From assembly GCF_003255815.1 (NCBI RefSeq), contig NC_037674.1, positions 1,138,365 through 1,202,364 of the forward strand: a stretch of DNA of 64,000 nt, given 5' to 3'. This document shows, one piece after another, positions 10,618 through 22,593 of the stretch. The notes beneath the pieces were generated by a model. That model made no database searches. It was not told the origin of the DNA and saw nothing but the letters and a program-made list of their open reading frames with translations. How positions within the stretch are numbered: position 1 is the first letter of the stretch; the number at the start of each line of letters is the position of its first letter. This DNA is from Theropithecus gelada (Eukaryota; Chordata; Mammalia; Primates; Cercopithecidae). Position numbers and translations under genes: made by a program.

Positions 10618-13600
10618 GTAACTGTAAAGAACGTCTCCCTTTTGGCCTTAATACAACTAGATCTAGCTGATATCCTGAAATCGCTAGCTTGTAATCAGTA
10701 GAAATTTTAAAAGGAGGAATGGAAATGCCCTAATCTCTAGTCTTCAAAACGATTGGACATTAAGAAAAAGAAAGTCAAGTTTTTATTCTTCCAGAAATAC
10801 TGAATGGCTGAGTTCTTACCCGATCATCTCAAAACATACACATTCTCTCCCCATAACAATAGAGATCTATTTTTATAATAAAAGATAAGTCAACAAGGAA
10901 CCAGCGATGGGGGTGTCATTTATCCTGAAGAGTTATTTGTTTGTTCTTTGATGTGATTGTACAGAGAACACAAACACAGAGGCACTGCTAAACTCTCTGA
11001 ACCTGAATGTTTCCTCCAGGCCAATTTGAGAAAAAAGAATATAGGTACAGATTACACTTTCTCAATTTTGGGAAATTTGAAGGGGGGTTCAGCAGAATAT
11101 TGTAAAATTAACATTTCCAATGTATTCATAGTCTGGTTCTTTCCCCCTTATTTCCAGAACCTTTCTGAATATCTGTTAAATGATAGTGTTCTAAAGTCTA
11201 AGGTGGACAGTGTTTGAGTACAAATAGAACTTAACGTTTCAATGTATATTTACATCAGATTACGTGAATCTCAAGCCAATTTTTTTTTTTTTTAACAAAT
11301 TGCAGATGAAATTTCTTATGTGTCGAGTTGAAAATCGCTCAGGAAAAGCACTCGAAAAGAGTTGCAAGATCATGGAGTGAATTCAAAGCGCTTTGTGCCT
11401 TGAGAGCACTGAACTGATACAGTGATAAGAATAATGGTTGGAGACCAGGTATAATTCTTCAAGTCTCAAAGGAAATCACAGAAAATTTCCATTTTGGCAG
11501 CTGAGATAAAAATGATCAAGGAAGAAGAGGTTTCAACGTCTGTTTCGTGTTCTAGCCCTTTAGATAGAGTGGCCCATTGCTTCCTAGTCGTGGGGAGCTG
11601 GCGTCAATGCAGAGTGGGTTACCGGCCCCTCTCCTGTTGCTTCCAGAGTGTGGTTCTACTGCAGAACAACGAAGCAACATGCCTGCCAACGTCCTTTCAC
11701 TGCAGCAAGCGACCAGCAGGTAAAATGATTCGGTGTGAAGCTTCTATAGAGACACTCACCCCACCAGAAGGCCTGTGTTGCTGACATTTTAAATTGGCCC
11801 CCGTTTCCCTTACATAGAGTGAAAATGCTTTGCTCTTGAGGAGAAGCATTTTCTCAGTCACAGAACCTGCAGAATCTTGGTACTTAACTGATTTGATGTA
11901 AAATTGAGGGTGAGACTGGCATATAGAGAAATCTATTTCCATCCATTCATAAAAGATAAATAAAACTTGGCATGAAGTATATAGCTGACTGCAGGAAATG
12001 GAAACTCTTACAAGATGTGTATTATTTGAGCTTTCTGTTTCATTTTAAGGCATATTTTGGGTAAATTGGGGGCAGTATTGGCTGGGTCCAGAGTAAATTG
12101 TACTAACTTTGTCCTTCTCTGGTATGTAGGGAGGCTCTGTTCTGGTAGGTGGCGTTCGGACTTTGCAGAAGCTGAAGCTTTCTAGACTCTGAAGAGACAT
12201 TTTTCTCCAGTTCCATTAATGTGAAATGCCTTTTCTTTGCTTTCCCCCTCACCCAGTATGCAGCTTAAAAGACAGACAGTCACAGTTTTAAGCGTGATCC
12301 ACAGTGGTCAGAAATTTGGATTCCATGTCAAAATACAGAACTGTCATCTCCTCAACTTAGAGTATTTCTGAAAGTGAGGAACACAGTAGCACCTTTGGAA
12401 TGCAGATCACTCAGACTTCCACACCAAATATTTCCCAGTTCTACATGCAGAGCAAGCTGGGGCTTAGCTGTGCAGAACAGTCTTACACCCTGTGCAATCG
12501 CATCCCTCCTGATCAGGCGTCCTGGCAAAGGAGAGTCTTTAATGAAAGAAAGTGTACTTCCCTCCCACTGTCCCCACACTGCTCCTCTCCTTCCTCTAGA
12601 TGGTAAACACGTACATGATTTAAAAGCCCCTGAGCTCTGCACCTCACCAAGGCACACGCATCTCTCCCTCATTGTGGACTGAAAAGGCTCATCTCAGGAG
12701 CTGAGACTGATACAGAGAACTTGAATTACGCAAGCCTGCGGAGAACCTGGCATGGACATGCTCTTAGGGGGTGCTTTAGCTCTTTTCATTCAGACCCCCT
12801 AGTGGGAAGCCTGCTATATATGCAGGAATCCACACTGTGATGCTCAGTTAGTGAAATCCTTTGGACTTTCTTGAGCTGAAGGTTCTCCTTCCTAGAAAAG
12901 GAGTGCTGAACTCATTTGTTTTGATCAGGAGGGCTGCTGGGGTTGGGAAGAAGAGAATGGCTGGATTCAGAAAACTGAGGTTATTGGTGTATTTATCCTA
13001 CATGTAAAATTTCAGGAGGATTGCTAACAATATCCAAATATTGAGTGGTTTTGAAACACAAGGCATCAGTAAAATTCTTTTAAGGTAAAATCGAACAAAT
13101 CCACGTTATAAAAAGTTGTTTTAGGTTATTTTCCTCCCAGTAAGAATTTTTCTAGAAAATTCAGTTCTCTCCAGAACTACTTTTATTATCATGTAGCGGG
13201 TTGCAGTTCTTCAGCGTGTTAGAAATTACCCATTCATAAGGTTGGACACTGTGTCTTAAGACTGCCCTGGGGCCACCTTCCCTTGGCGCTCAGTGCCCTG
13301 GTGTGACCTGGATTCCTTTGGTCAGGGTCAGGGTCCCTGCAGACTACCTCTGCCAAGGCTGGGGGCTGCTTATGCCCGAGAGACAGAACTAGAGAACCAG
13401 AGAGTGAAACTGTCCAATGGAGGAGACATTTCATCTAAGACAGTATTGTCAACCTGTTTCTCCACACATATTCTTGGATTTTTAAACTGAATTCGCTAAA
13501 TTGAAGCCAATTGGCTTGTGGCTTATGTAGTAACTACCAACCCGAAAGGCAGAGAGAAACAATGGGCTTGAATGTCTCACGCTGTATAGACTCCATCTTT

Positions 13601-14258
13601 GGAAATTGGGTCATCATATATTGATATCTTTGCATCCATTTACTATGCAACAATCTTAATAGGAATAAGCAGATGAATCTAATTTCACTTTTTCTGGTCT
13701 CTTCTGCTCCCATCCTCTTCTGTGTCTAGTATACATCCAGGAAATTGTGTGAAATTGATACTTTTCTATACTTTCTCTGCAAAATATTTTATTTTTCTGA
13801 GTAATTATGGTATGCACAATCGATAATCTTTAAAATTATGGTTTCTACGTGAAATGGATTCAGTTTTCTGTGTGAGAAAGATGAGAGGCACAGAGATTCT
13901 GGTTCAGAATTTTAATAATGCCAAAGCATTATTAACTAACTGATAGGACTTGTGTTTTGCCTATTGGTGAGGAGAAGTTTCAACAAAGTCTTCTGCAGTT
14001 CACACTGGCATCCAGTTATAACAAAGAACTAACAGCAAGAAGCAAGTTGGTTTTGTGTTATAAAAATATCAAAAGAGTATTGATTGGGGGGATATTTTTT
14101 CTTTGGGATTTTGCTATGTATCCATATTTCAAAGTATAAAATAATCTTGTTCATCAAAATATGTACTTGATGATCACCATTGCCCATTTTTTTTGCATCT
14201 AAAGTTGGTTTGAGTTGAAAATTAATATTCACTAATTTTTTTTCTTTTTTTAAATTTT
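10618..14258. other. Unassigned flank or 3' UTR
   Basis: Unique-looking sequence with a T-run at 11280-11294 and no recognisable gene. Open frames near 11494-11784 and 12352-12682 are short and have no supporting features. Confidence 0.4.
13788..13793 (-). promoter_or_regulatory. Candidate polyadenylation signal for GABRG3
   Basis: This is the first minus-strand AATAAA I noticed after the GABRG3 stop, about 1.7 kb downstream. An ATTAAA variant lies near 13911-13916. If it is used, the 3' UTR would contain the Alu at 14259-14572. This is a motif match only, and longer UTRs reaching further down are equally possible. Confidence 0.25.
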
Positions 14259-14572
14259 GGCCAGGCATGGTGGCTCATGTGTGTAATCCTAGCACTTTGG
14301 GAGGCTGAGGTGGGCAGATCACCTGAGGTCAGGAGTTCGAGACCAGCCAGGCCAACATGGTGAAACCACCCCGTCTCTACTAAAAAAAAAAAAAAAAAAA
14401 ATTAGCTGGGTGTGGTAGTGCGCACCTGTAGTCCCAACTACTCAGGAAGCTGAGGCAGGAGAATCGCTTGCACATGGGAGGTGGAGGTTGTAGTGAGCCA
14501 AGATGGTGCCACTGTACTCCAGCCTGGCCAGGCAACAGAGCGTGACTCTGTCTCAAAAAAATAAAAATAAAA
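14259..14572 (+). mobile_element. Alu element
   Basis: Full Alu with an expanded central A-run (20 As at about 14381-14400) and an (AAAAT)n tail. It lies 0.9 kb past the GABRG3 stop, so it may be part of the 3' UTR. Confidence 0.94.
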
Positions 14573-15306
14573 TTGTATCTACGTCTTTCACACTCTGGCG
14601 TGTGTCTTCAAGATAACAGGTTGTGTTCACTGTACACCTTTGCAAAATGAAGACAATTACTGAACCTATAATAATGTAACATAAGCTGGGCACGTACTTG
14701 GGTTGAGCCTCGGTCTAGTTAAAAACAGCTCTTAAGGTGAAATGTTGAACTAGTCCAAGAACCCAAGGTTCAAATATTGTTGACTCTCAGTAAGTTGGAT
14801 TAAAGTAATAACCTTCTGATGTTCAGAGATAGTCATCTTTGACCCCAACAACATGAGCATTTTGAAAATCTTATTTTCACCTCCAATGGAAACCGTGGAC
14901 AATGCGAGTGTACTCTCCCCAGGCCTAGAACGAGGTTATTAGGTAAAGGGGTGCCAGCTAACGGCAATGGTGCTGGAACCAGAGAGGCCACAGAGAAAGG
15001 AGACTGGGGTTGGAACCCGCTGCTGTTCACACTGGAGCACAGAGAGCCCAGGCTGAGCCAGCAGGAGTGGGTCTCGGCCAGGGGTGATTCAACACTCATG
15101 AGCGCTACTACACCCAGGGCTGCGAAGGAAAGATACAGAAGGACTAGGGGCCTGAGAGAGCATCTTAGACATTCACTTGCACGTTTTACAGATTTCTTGG
15201 CAAGGGTAATCAGCAGCTGCTTCCAATATCCATAAACCATTCAGAAACAACACCAAGCTACAATTCAGTAGGGATCAGCAAGAATATTACTTTAAAACTC
15301 AATTAG

Positions 15307-15307
15307 C

Positions 15308-15339
<32 letters not shown>

Positions 15340-15509
15340 CATAATAGAAACCTTTGCCGGGTACTTCCTGTGTTGCTGAAAGGTCATTTATAATAAGATA
15401 CACTGAGCAGTGTCCTTCCTTGCTGCTCCCGATTGGTCACTACTGGTCTGGGGGCGACGGAAGGTCGAGTGTGTACCAAATGCTCTCCACTCTTCACCAT
15501 GAGCAACGC
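15307..15509 (-). other. GABRG3: GABRG3 proximal 3' UTR, including a (GT)n microsatellite
   Basis: This follows the GABRG3 stop codon on the minus strand and must be the start of the 3' UTR because it continues the terminal exon. Near its far end is a run of about 13 GT units on the plus strand (CA in the transcript) at 15307-15333. There is no AATAAA on the minus strand in the first 500 bases after the stop, so the UTR extends past this point; its true end cannot be fixed from sequence alone. Confidence 0.7.
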
Positions 15510-15791
15510 TTAGAGATACAGGTATCCAACCCAGTAGACCAGGTTAAAGAGCAGGAAGGACGTGGGGAAAAAGACCCGGGAGTACGAGTCCAGCTCCAAG
15601 ATGTCTATGTGAATACGCCCTTTTCTCCAGGATCCTGATTTACATTCTTCGTAGCAGCAGAAGAAGCTCTGACAGTCTTTGCCATCCAGACACTCATAGA
15701 CACAGGTATCTTCAAATTCCTGCCAGTAAACGGAATTGTTCAACGTGGTCATCGCAGGTGGCGGCGGCCTCATGTCCAGGAGGGAATAGTT
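15510..15791 (-). CDS. GABRG3: GABRG3 exon 10: rest of cytoplasmic loop, M4 and stop
   Basis: Terminal coding exon of 282 nt: 93 codons plus TAA. The acceptor is TTCTTGTTGCCTGCAG and the first codon is AAC (NYSLLDMRPPPPAM). It encodes the second half of the M3-M4 loop, including the conserved YECLDGKDC followed by SFFCCYEECKSGSW, then the pre-M4 helix (GRIHIDILELDSYSR) and M4 (VFFPTSFLLFNLVYWVGYLYL), ending a few residues after the membrane as in all GABA-A subunits. The cysteine-rich stretch corresponds to the gamma-2 region that is palmitoylated and lies near the GABARAP-binding segment; for gamma-3 this is by analogy. Compared with my memory of human gamma-3, RPPPPAMTT replaces RPPPTAMIT, so loop residues vary while the membrane segment is unchanged. 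An upstream in-frame ATG in the intron is not used. The 3' UTR follows toward lower coordinates. Confidence 0.97.
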   Translation of the reverse strand, partial: NYSLLDMRPPPPAMTTLNNSVYWQEFEDTCVYECLDGKDCQSFFCCYEECKSGSWRKGRIHIDILELDSYSRVFFPTSFLLFNLVYWVGYLYL

Positions 15792-18700
15792 CTGCAGGCA
15801 ACAAGAATGACACAACAACCATCGTAAAATGCAATAAAAACACCCTGAGGTGTGTGAAGCAATCGGTTCGTATCACATCTGTCTCCTACAGATAAAGAGG
15901 ATGAGTGGGCCTGCCCATCCCTCACACTCCCCCCAGTGCTGGAGAGACTCGCTCCCTTTTTTTTTTTTTTTTTTTGGTTTTAAGGAGCAGAGAGTTTAAT
16001 AGGCAAGAAGTAAGGAAGAAGCTTCCCTGTACAGAGACAGAGGGAGAGGGGCTCAAAAGCCGAGAGAGGAGACCCCCGTCTTCAATTCTAATGCAAGGAA
16101 AATTGCATTGCAGTTTCAAATCTTGTGTTTCCCGGATTATTAATGAAGAAGGTTAAGCATATTTTAAAATGTGTATTAGTCATTTGAAGTCCCTATTCTG
16201 CCTACTTTTCTGTGGATTTGTAGTAAGTATGGACGTATTATATATTTATCCCTTATATGTGAAACAGTACGTATACTGAAGTGGGGAGGGACAAATAGGT
16301 TACTTTTTTTCCAATTAGTGAATAGTAAAAGGTATGACGTGCAGGAATGATGAGAGGATCTTCATGTCCCATGTGATTCTGGTGAAAGTGGGCTTTCAGT
16401 GTGAGGGGGCTGGATACTGCTTACCATCTTAAGAAGCATAACCAAAAATGTGCCCACCTACAATGCTTTCTTTTCTACCTCCCAAGCCCTTCTCCTGACA
16501 TGGAAAAGTCCAAATGGGGCAGATAAAGGAGAGAGAACAACATACTCTTCACTCCTCAATGAGAAGAATCATTCCTAACCCTGAGACATGGCTGCAAATA
16601 GACTTGTCAGTTCTTCAGACAGAGGCTGAGGTCTCCTGAAAAACGACGACGTGTGCACTACATTGAATTCCGTTAAGGGGATCCGTTTCTAAACTGGACT
16701 GAAGAATGGAAGAGAACTAAACAGCATGTTTGCCTGTCTGCTTTGGTTTATCTGTGCTGGTGGATCGGAGATGGGCATATGCCACTGGCAGCCATGGAGA
16801 CTGATGCCGAGGAGGAGGAGGAGAGGGAACCCTTCTCAGTGGGCTTCCTGGCGAGGGCCTTTGCCTGGGTGTGGCACACTGCTGGGACAGAGGCCATTTG
16901 GAATTCATTAGAAAGCATCGTGACAACCTCTTATACTTTCACCCCAAAATACGATTACACGAAGACATGGTACTGCTTCCCTCCTGCTTTTGGGCCTCAG
17001 TTTGATTGGACATGCTCATAATCGTGGGGTCATAAACTGGAGACAGGTGAAAGTGTCGGTCGGTCACTCAGAGTCGGTTCTTGCAGCCTTTGGTGCGCTC
17101 TTGTCCATGGGAAGCATCTGTGTGTGCGGACAGACCTAAAGCAGGATGGCCTGGACCACACGTTCACAGGGCGTTGCTTGCTCCTCACATGCGGCCACCT
17201 CCTTCTGCTACCAGTGGGGCCTCATGGTGCGGCTGCCCACCCTCCTCCTCCTCCGCAATCCTGATGAACAGGCAGAAATAAAAGTCCCGCTGTCTCTATG
17301 GGCCTCATGTGGACACGTCTCTTCTAGGTTAATGCTCTTTGTCCCGAGTAGGTGTAAACATCACCAGGGGTTTGCTAAAACATAGCAATTCCCTGCCTCT
17401 ATCCCACTGCATTGAAGGGATCTGCCTCTTTTTGACAAGCTCCAGTGGAAATATCTGCCGTTATGAACAAACAATTGCAATAAAAGTTTCCTACACGTGT
17501 ACTTTGACAGTGATCAGCCAGACATTCATCCACTCATTGCTTCAACCCCATTCCTCTATGTAGTCTCTTGCTGTGTGGATGGGACTGGGGGCTACCGGAG
17601 ACGAGAGAGGAGAAGCCTGGTCGTCACAAGGCAGGGCAGCCCCACAGCAAGATTCTGGCTCAGACCGGGAGGCAGAAGGCTCTGCTGATGAGGGGATGGC
17701 TCACCAGAGATCTAAAGGGCAACCCTTGGAGGCCACAGGCAGGGCAGCAGGATGGTTTCTGGAGAAGAGAAACCTCCATTTCACTTCATTTAGGGAACCA
17801 AAAAACACCTAGAGATCATATTTACAATATTAAAAATGGTTTTCATTATGTCTTCATAGTTCACTGCTTTGAAATGAAACAAATTCCATTTTATAAGGTT
17901 GAAGCAAAATGTAAGATGTTAAGAGCCCTAAATAGCTTAAGAACTTCTTTACCTGCCTCCGTCTCATTAGTCATGAAAATTTCAAACGATGTCCAAGATA
18001 GAGATTTTAATTAACAATTCCCCCAAGTCCTCCTTGGCCTAGCTGGGTCCCTGACTCCCTCCTCTTTTGTCTGTGTGTGTAGCACAGCCCTGTAAGTGTC
18101 ACGGAGCACCGTGCTTCCTGGGCACACGTGGAGTTCCTCAGCCTTGCATTTGACACGTTAGGAAAGGGGAACTGAGCAACTGGAACGGCTCACCCCAAGC
18201 CACACATGTGACTGTTCACAGAGCCTGCCCCTGTCCCCCATCACTGCTGCTTCGTGTTGGTAATGGAGGCTCCTTCACTAGCATACGGCTTGCAGACTGA
18301 CCTTTCAGAATACAGTTGGGAAGATGACAGTTCTCACTCAGCAGAGGACAGACTTGCTTTTTCTTTGGCTTAGCATTATTCTTGCTGCAGGTCTCTGGTT
18401 GTGTCTTCTCACCAGGCCTGGCACCCTTTCTGTCTGTGAATTATTTTTCTTTGTACTTTCTTTAAGGTCATTAAACTTTCCAACTTTTTCTTTAAAAATA
18501 TTTTTTCTGTTCATTTTGTGATATCTTTTTCTCTGTGTGTTAAAGGATTTTTTTCTTTTTTTGGCAACATCACTTCTGTACTAAAGATGTCAATATTTCC
18601 TCCTTTCAACACCCAGGTCCTGGCTATGTGTGATGATTGCACCCTTCCCCTCTGCCCTCTGTTTTGGTCCCACGCCATTTGGAAGCATTTGCTGGCAAAA

Positions 18701-20325
18701 TCTGTATGTTCGCTGTGGCTTCCTGAAGCTGTAACAGTGATTTGCCCACAAACGTTTTGGAAGAACTATCATGATCCACACTTGCAGAGTGCAGATAACT
18801 ATGTAGTCTCCTGACAACGGGCTGGAAGTGCGCTGCATATGAGGTCTCAATTAGCAAGTAGCAAACCACCTGCAGCGTATGGGTGGGTTTGAAACATTTG
18901 ATGTAATTAGTAAATTGTAATTAGTATACATATGTATAAAGGAATAAAAGTCATGATTGTAAATAAAAGTTGTTATATGATAAAAGTTGTAGTTCGCTTC
19001 ATTAATTTAAAAATATGTTTCTTGGATTTTTCAATAAAGCTACATTCTTATCTCTAGCCAAAAGAAATTCAGACTTGTTAATAGTTAAATGTAACAAATT
19101 TGTTTTTAAATTGTCAAACCTTGGTCAATATTTACAGGGCTTAATTTATCCACACTTCAATTTTCTGATTTGTAGAAAGGTTTGTTATGAGAATAAAGTG
19201 AGTTGATACATGAAAGCACAGAGAACACATAGTGCTCAAAAGAAAGTGAGGGGGTCGTCATTTTGAGGGGAGGAAGGACCTTCCAAAGCAGAACACAAGA
19301 AGCAGAAACTAGAAAAGAAAACAGTGACGGATTTGACCACAGGAAACAAAATGACACACACAGAAAAAGGCACAAAATAGGAGAGTGGCAATGTTGCCAA
19401 TTCAAGTTGAAATAAAAACTACATGACAAACAATATCATGAATATATTCTATATGTGACTAAATTATATATTTTATAAAATACAATTTATAGAATATGTA
19501 ACATATATACCACTGTCAGATTTGTACTTTAAAATACTAATAAAAGTTTAAAAAATTCAAAAGCAATTCACGAAAATAGAAATGCAAATCAAAAATAAAC
19601 AAGTAACAATATTGTCAATAGTCAAATAAATGCCAGTGAGAAAAGTTTGCAGAGCTCATTTTCCTGCTTGACTATCAAACTGAATGCTCGGAAAGTTCAG
19701 GATGAGGTGTCTGGCATTGCTGATGGAGCTGGTGGAGCACCATTTGGCAAAGACCAAAGACCATGCAACCCCTCTGCCCAAACGTTCTGCTCCTAGGAAT
19801 TTATAACCAAGTAAATCGTCACAGGTAAATACAAATTGGTAATGATAAGAACGTAAATGCAAGTGAAAAACGTGGATAAGCCCAGTCAGTGTCCTGCCAA
19901 GACTGCCTGTGCATCAATCATGAACGTAGGATATGATCATTACAATGATCCTATAATATTTGTGGCACAAAACTTAAGTACATGTAAGTACCTATTTTTG
20001 AGTTATCAAAGAGGCTATAAAACAATATAAAGATCATAATTCAGTTTTGCTAAAATGCATGAACATATATTATTTGAATGGCTAAAAAAGAACTATATAT
20101 GCCATACACTAATCCCCATGTAGAAGGATTATGATTACTTTTCTCCTCTAATTTCCAACTTGTCAGAGTTGGATTTTTAACCTAATACTAAACACATTTT
20201 TGAAGCCAGCATGTGCATCACTCCTTGGTCTTCAATACATGCATGCATCAACAGCAATCTACCTTTCAAATGCAATGTTTAGTGAAAGTTCTCAGAAATA
20301 CTGACACCTGCAATGCTATACATAC
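15792..20325 (-). other. GABRG3: GABRG3 intron between exons 9 and 10
   Basis: A 4.53-kb intron starting GTATGT and ending CCTGCAG in the transcript direction. Beyond splice signals it holds a T-run at 15956-15975, followed by a purine-rich stretch of unknown origin (15976-16080), and a decayed L1-like segment near 19550-20130. I recognise nothing else: the open frames between 16700 and 19400 are short, overlap on both strands and resemble no known protein. Confidence 0.85.
19550..20130 (+). mobile_element. Decayed L1M-like segment
   Basis: Phrases such as CTCCTAGGAATTTATAACC and the run of text after it resemble the end of ORF2 and the 3' UTR of old L1 elements. Strongly diverged, so boundaries are approximate. 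Confidence 0.4.
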
Positions 20326-20385
20326 GGAGGGGGCTTGTAGGCTTATTCGCTCAGGAATCCATCTTGAGGAATCTGAATGTAGTAA
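20326..20385 (-). CDS. GABRG3: GABRG3 exon 9: 60-nt mini-exon of the cytoplasmic loop
   Basis: A 60-nt exon, exactly 20 codons and phase 0 at both ends. It is preceded by a strong pyrimidine tract ending TTTTCTTGTAG and followed by a GTATGT donor. It encodes LLHSDSSRWIPERISLQAPS of the large M3-M4 intracellular loop. I located it because the gamma-3 protein, as I remember it, has this segment between KKTTS and NYSLLDM, while exon 10 starts at NYS. The human segment as I recall it reads LLHP where this reads LLHS. It lies 299 bp after exon 8 and 4.53 kb before exon 10. Because it starts and ends in phase 0, skipping it would remove 20 residues without a frameshift. The gamma-2 gene has a short alternative cassette (24 nt, LLRMFSFK) at the equivalent place, so regulated inclusion is possible here but is inference. 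Confidence 0.93.
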
Positions 20386-20684
20386 CTACAAGAAAAGAAG
20401 AAAAATAACTAGGAAACTGTCATGAACATTTGCATCCAAAATCACTCAAGAGCAACCTTTAGGGTATGACTAAACCAAACCACATCACCGGTAGGTGACA
20501 CAAGAGAGCTCTTAGAGTCACATTCACATCTTCAGAATCCCGTCTGGTTTGGAAAAGTCTGGTTGAATTGGGTATGTATATCATGCTTTATACGATCCTT
20601 AGGAATACAACTGCATTTAGGCACACACTCATCTCAAACAGCGTCCCCATTACCTCCCAGAGAACCTTTGCTACTGCAGCTCAC
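20386..20684 (-). other. GABRG3: GABRG3 intron between exons 8 and 9 (299 bp)
   Basis: A short intron with GTGAGC at its start and a pyrimidine-rich TTTTCTTGTAG at its end. Its small size places the mini-exon close behind exon 8. Confidence 0.92.
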
Positions 20685-20881
20685 CGATGTCGTCTTCTTC
20701 GTGGTGGTTGGTTTTCTACAGCTGGAATAGTAGTTGAGGGTGGCATACTCCATCAGTGCGGCGAAGACAAACAGGAAGCACACGGTCACAAAGAGGTCCA
20801 TGGCGGTCACGTAGGACACGCGTGGCAAGGACTTCCTGGCGATGGTGCTCAGGGTGGTCATGGTCAGCACCGTGGTGATGC
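20685..20881 (-). CDS. GABRG3: GABRG3 exon 8: M2 pore helix and M3
   Basis: A 197-nt coding exon. The acceptor is CCCTGTGCAG; the exon starts GC ATC, completing the glycine split from exon 7, and ends on a full TCG codon before a GTGAGC donor. It encodes the chloride-pore helix M2 (ITTVLTMTTLSTIARKSLP), the short M2-M3 loop (RVSYVTAMD) and M3 (LFVTVCFLFVFAALMEYA), then the start of the cytoplasmic loop (TLNYYSSCRKPTTTKKTTS). The pore-lining residues are the gamma-type set, and the conserved arginine and lysine at the extracellular end of M2 are present. Reading through the donor gives an open extension of about 20 codons; this is intron, not gene. The next exon is only 299 bp downstream. The substitution pattern (VTVCFLFVFAALMEYATLNYY) again points to gamma-3. 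Confidence 0.97.
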
Positions 20882-21179
20882 CTGCACAGGGGACAGGTAG
20901 CATGTTGTGAAAGGATGCAGCATGCAACAGCAATCCCAGACCGTCACCCACATCCCTCCACCCAGCACGGCTGCCTTACAGGAATCTGATGCTGCATACC
21001 TCATGTAATGTTACTTTGAATTTTAATGTCCACACAATTTCATAAGCAATGTTTCCATGAAATGTCTGATTAGAGTCTTCACAATAACACTAAAGTGCCT
21101 GAATCAAGTGAACACCTTTCAATTTATTCAGTAATTCTCTCATTGTTGGACATTTTGCCTTTTAAGCAATTTTTAACAT

Positions 21180-21560
21180 CGATGCTCTTTTTGCAGTCCT
21201 ATCTATTCCCTGCTGTTCCACATCTCACACTTCTGTGCAGCTAAATCCTTTCATTTCTTTCTTCTCCTCACCTCCCCAGTTTGAAAACCCTCACTATTCT
21301 TGAAGACCCAGCTCCACTCTTGTCCTCCCGGCAGAGCTGACAACATGCACGTCTGCAGTATCCCTGTACCTTCTACGTATCGCAGCTTTTTTTTTGTTTG
21401 TTTTCATTATCACAGGGAATCACATATGTCTTTACGTATCTGTCTCCTAGATAGTGTGGTCTTTAAGACAAAAACAGTCCCTTACTTGTCTTTGCCTGTC
21501 CCCCAGCACAGACGCTAGCACATTTGAGGCATTTAAATGAATGCTTTACATCAAATGAAT
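21180..21560 (+). mobile_element. L2 fragment
   Basis: It follows the L2 3' consensus in order: GAAGACCCAGCTCCACTCTTG, then CTTACTTGTCTTTGCCTGTC, then CCCAGCACAGACGCTAGCAC and a TTTAAATGAATG-like end. Confidence 0.6.
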
Positions 21561-22351
21561 CAATTAATTGGTAACACTCAATGTTGGTTTGACTTCGACT
21601 ATTTCATATGCATGGGTCAACACTGGATGTTTAATCAAATATTGTGGAAAACATTCAGAAAAGAGACACAGACACACATGAGATGGATGGCTTAGAAGGG
21701 AAAACGTGAAAAAAGACATAGACTGTTGAACATAAGAATAAAATGAAGAAGAGCGATTATCATGTGAAACAGGCTAAGACTGACTCTCCCGTGGGTGAAC
21801 TCCCCAAGAAATCAGGACCTGTCAGAACTACTAGACAGGGCAGGTTAGTGACCCCAGATTCATGAACCCCTGAATCACAGGAATCTGAATTTTAATAGTC
21901 ACCACCTCTGTAGCTCAATGGGAATACAGTAAAATATCTGCATCGCAGTACTAGTCAGAGAATAGGTACACAGGACAGATGAGGACACATTACTTTACAC
22001 CTTTGTTGCAGCATTACAGCCTCTGTTTAGTTCCTCCCTGCACCTGCTCAAGGCGGTTCTGCCAGGGCCAGGTGGAGAATGAGTCTCAAAGCACAGGGTG
22101 GACAGCTTGTTGAGGTGTAAAGAATATCACCTGGAAGTCCAAGCCCTCCGCCTTGCTCTGGGCCTTCTCAGCGTTTGACCATGAGAAGCCACTTACCATC
22201 TTGAATCAGTTTCCTTAACTTGTGCAGTGAAAACAGAATGCTAGGTACTCTTTAATATAGATGGTAAAATTTCATGTAAAAATGCTATGTAAACCGGAAA
22301 AGTCTATACTTACATCAGATGTAGTTTTATGGAAAAAGATCTTTTGAAAAA

Positions 22352-22593
22352 ATTATTTTATTTATATTTTTTAAGTTCCAGGGTACATGTGCAGAATGTG
22401 CATGTTTATTAGATAGATAAACGTGTGCCATGGTGATTTGCTGCACCTATCAACCCGTCATCTAGGTATTAAGCCCAGCATGCATTAGCTGTTTTCCCTA
22501 ATGTTCTCCCCCAGGGAATACTATGCAACCATAAAAAAGAATGAGGTCATGTCCTCTGCAGGGACATGGATGAAGCTGGAAGCCATTATCCTC
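22352..22593 (-). mobile_element. L1 3' end with 5' inversion
   Basis: 22352-22513 is the antisense L1 3' UTR of an older PA/PB-like copy (TTAAGTTCCAGGGTACATGTG to GTTCTCCCCCAG). At 22514 it changes abruptly to sense-orientation L1 from just upstream in the element (GGAATACTATGCAACC to GCCATTATCCTC). This head-to-head order is the standard product of twin-primed L1 insertion. Confidence 0.85.

Noticed and set aside
15792..15818. Upstream ATG in frame with GABRG3 exon 10
   Set aside because: It lies in the polypyrimidine/acceptor region of the intron; the exon begins at AAC after CAG.
20634..20684. Extension of GABRG3 exon 8 into the following open frame
   Set aside because: A consensus GTGAGC donor follows TCG, and the true continuation is the mini-exon at 20326-20385.
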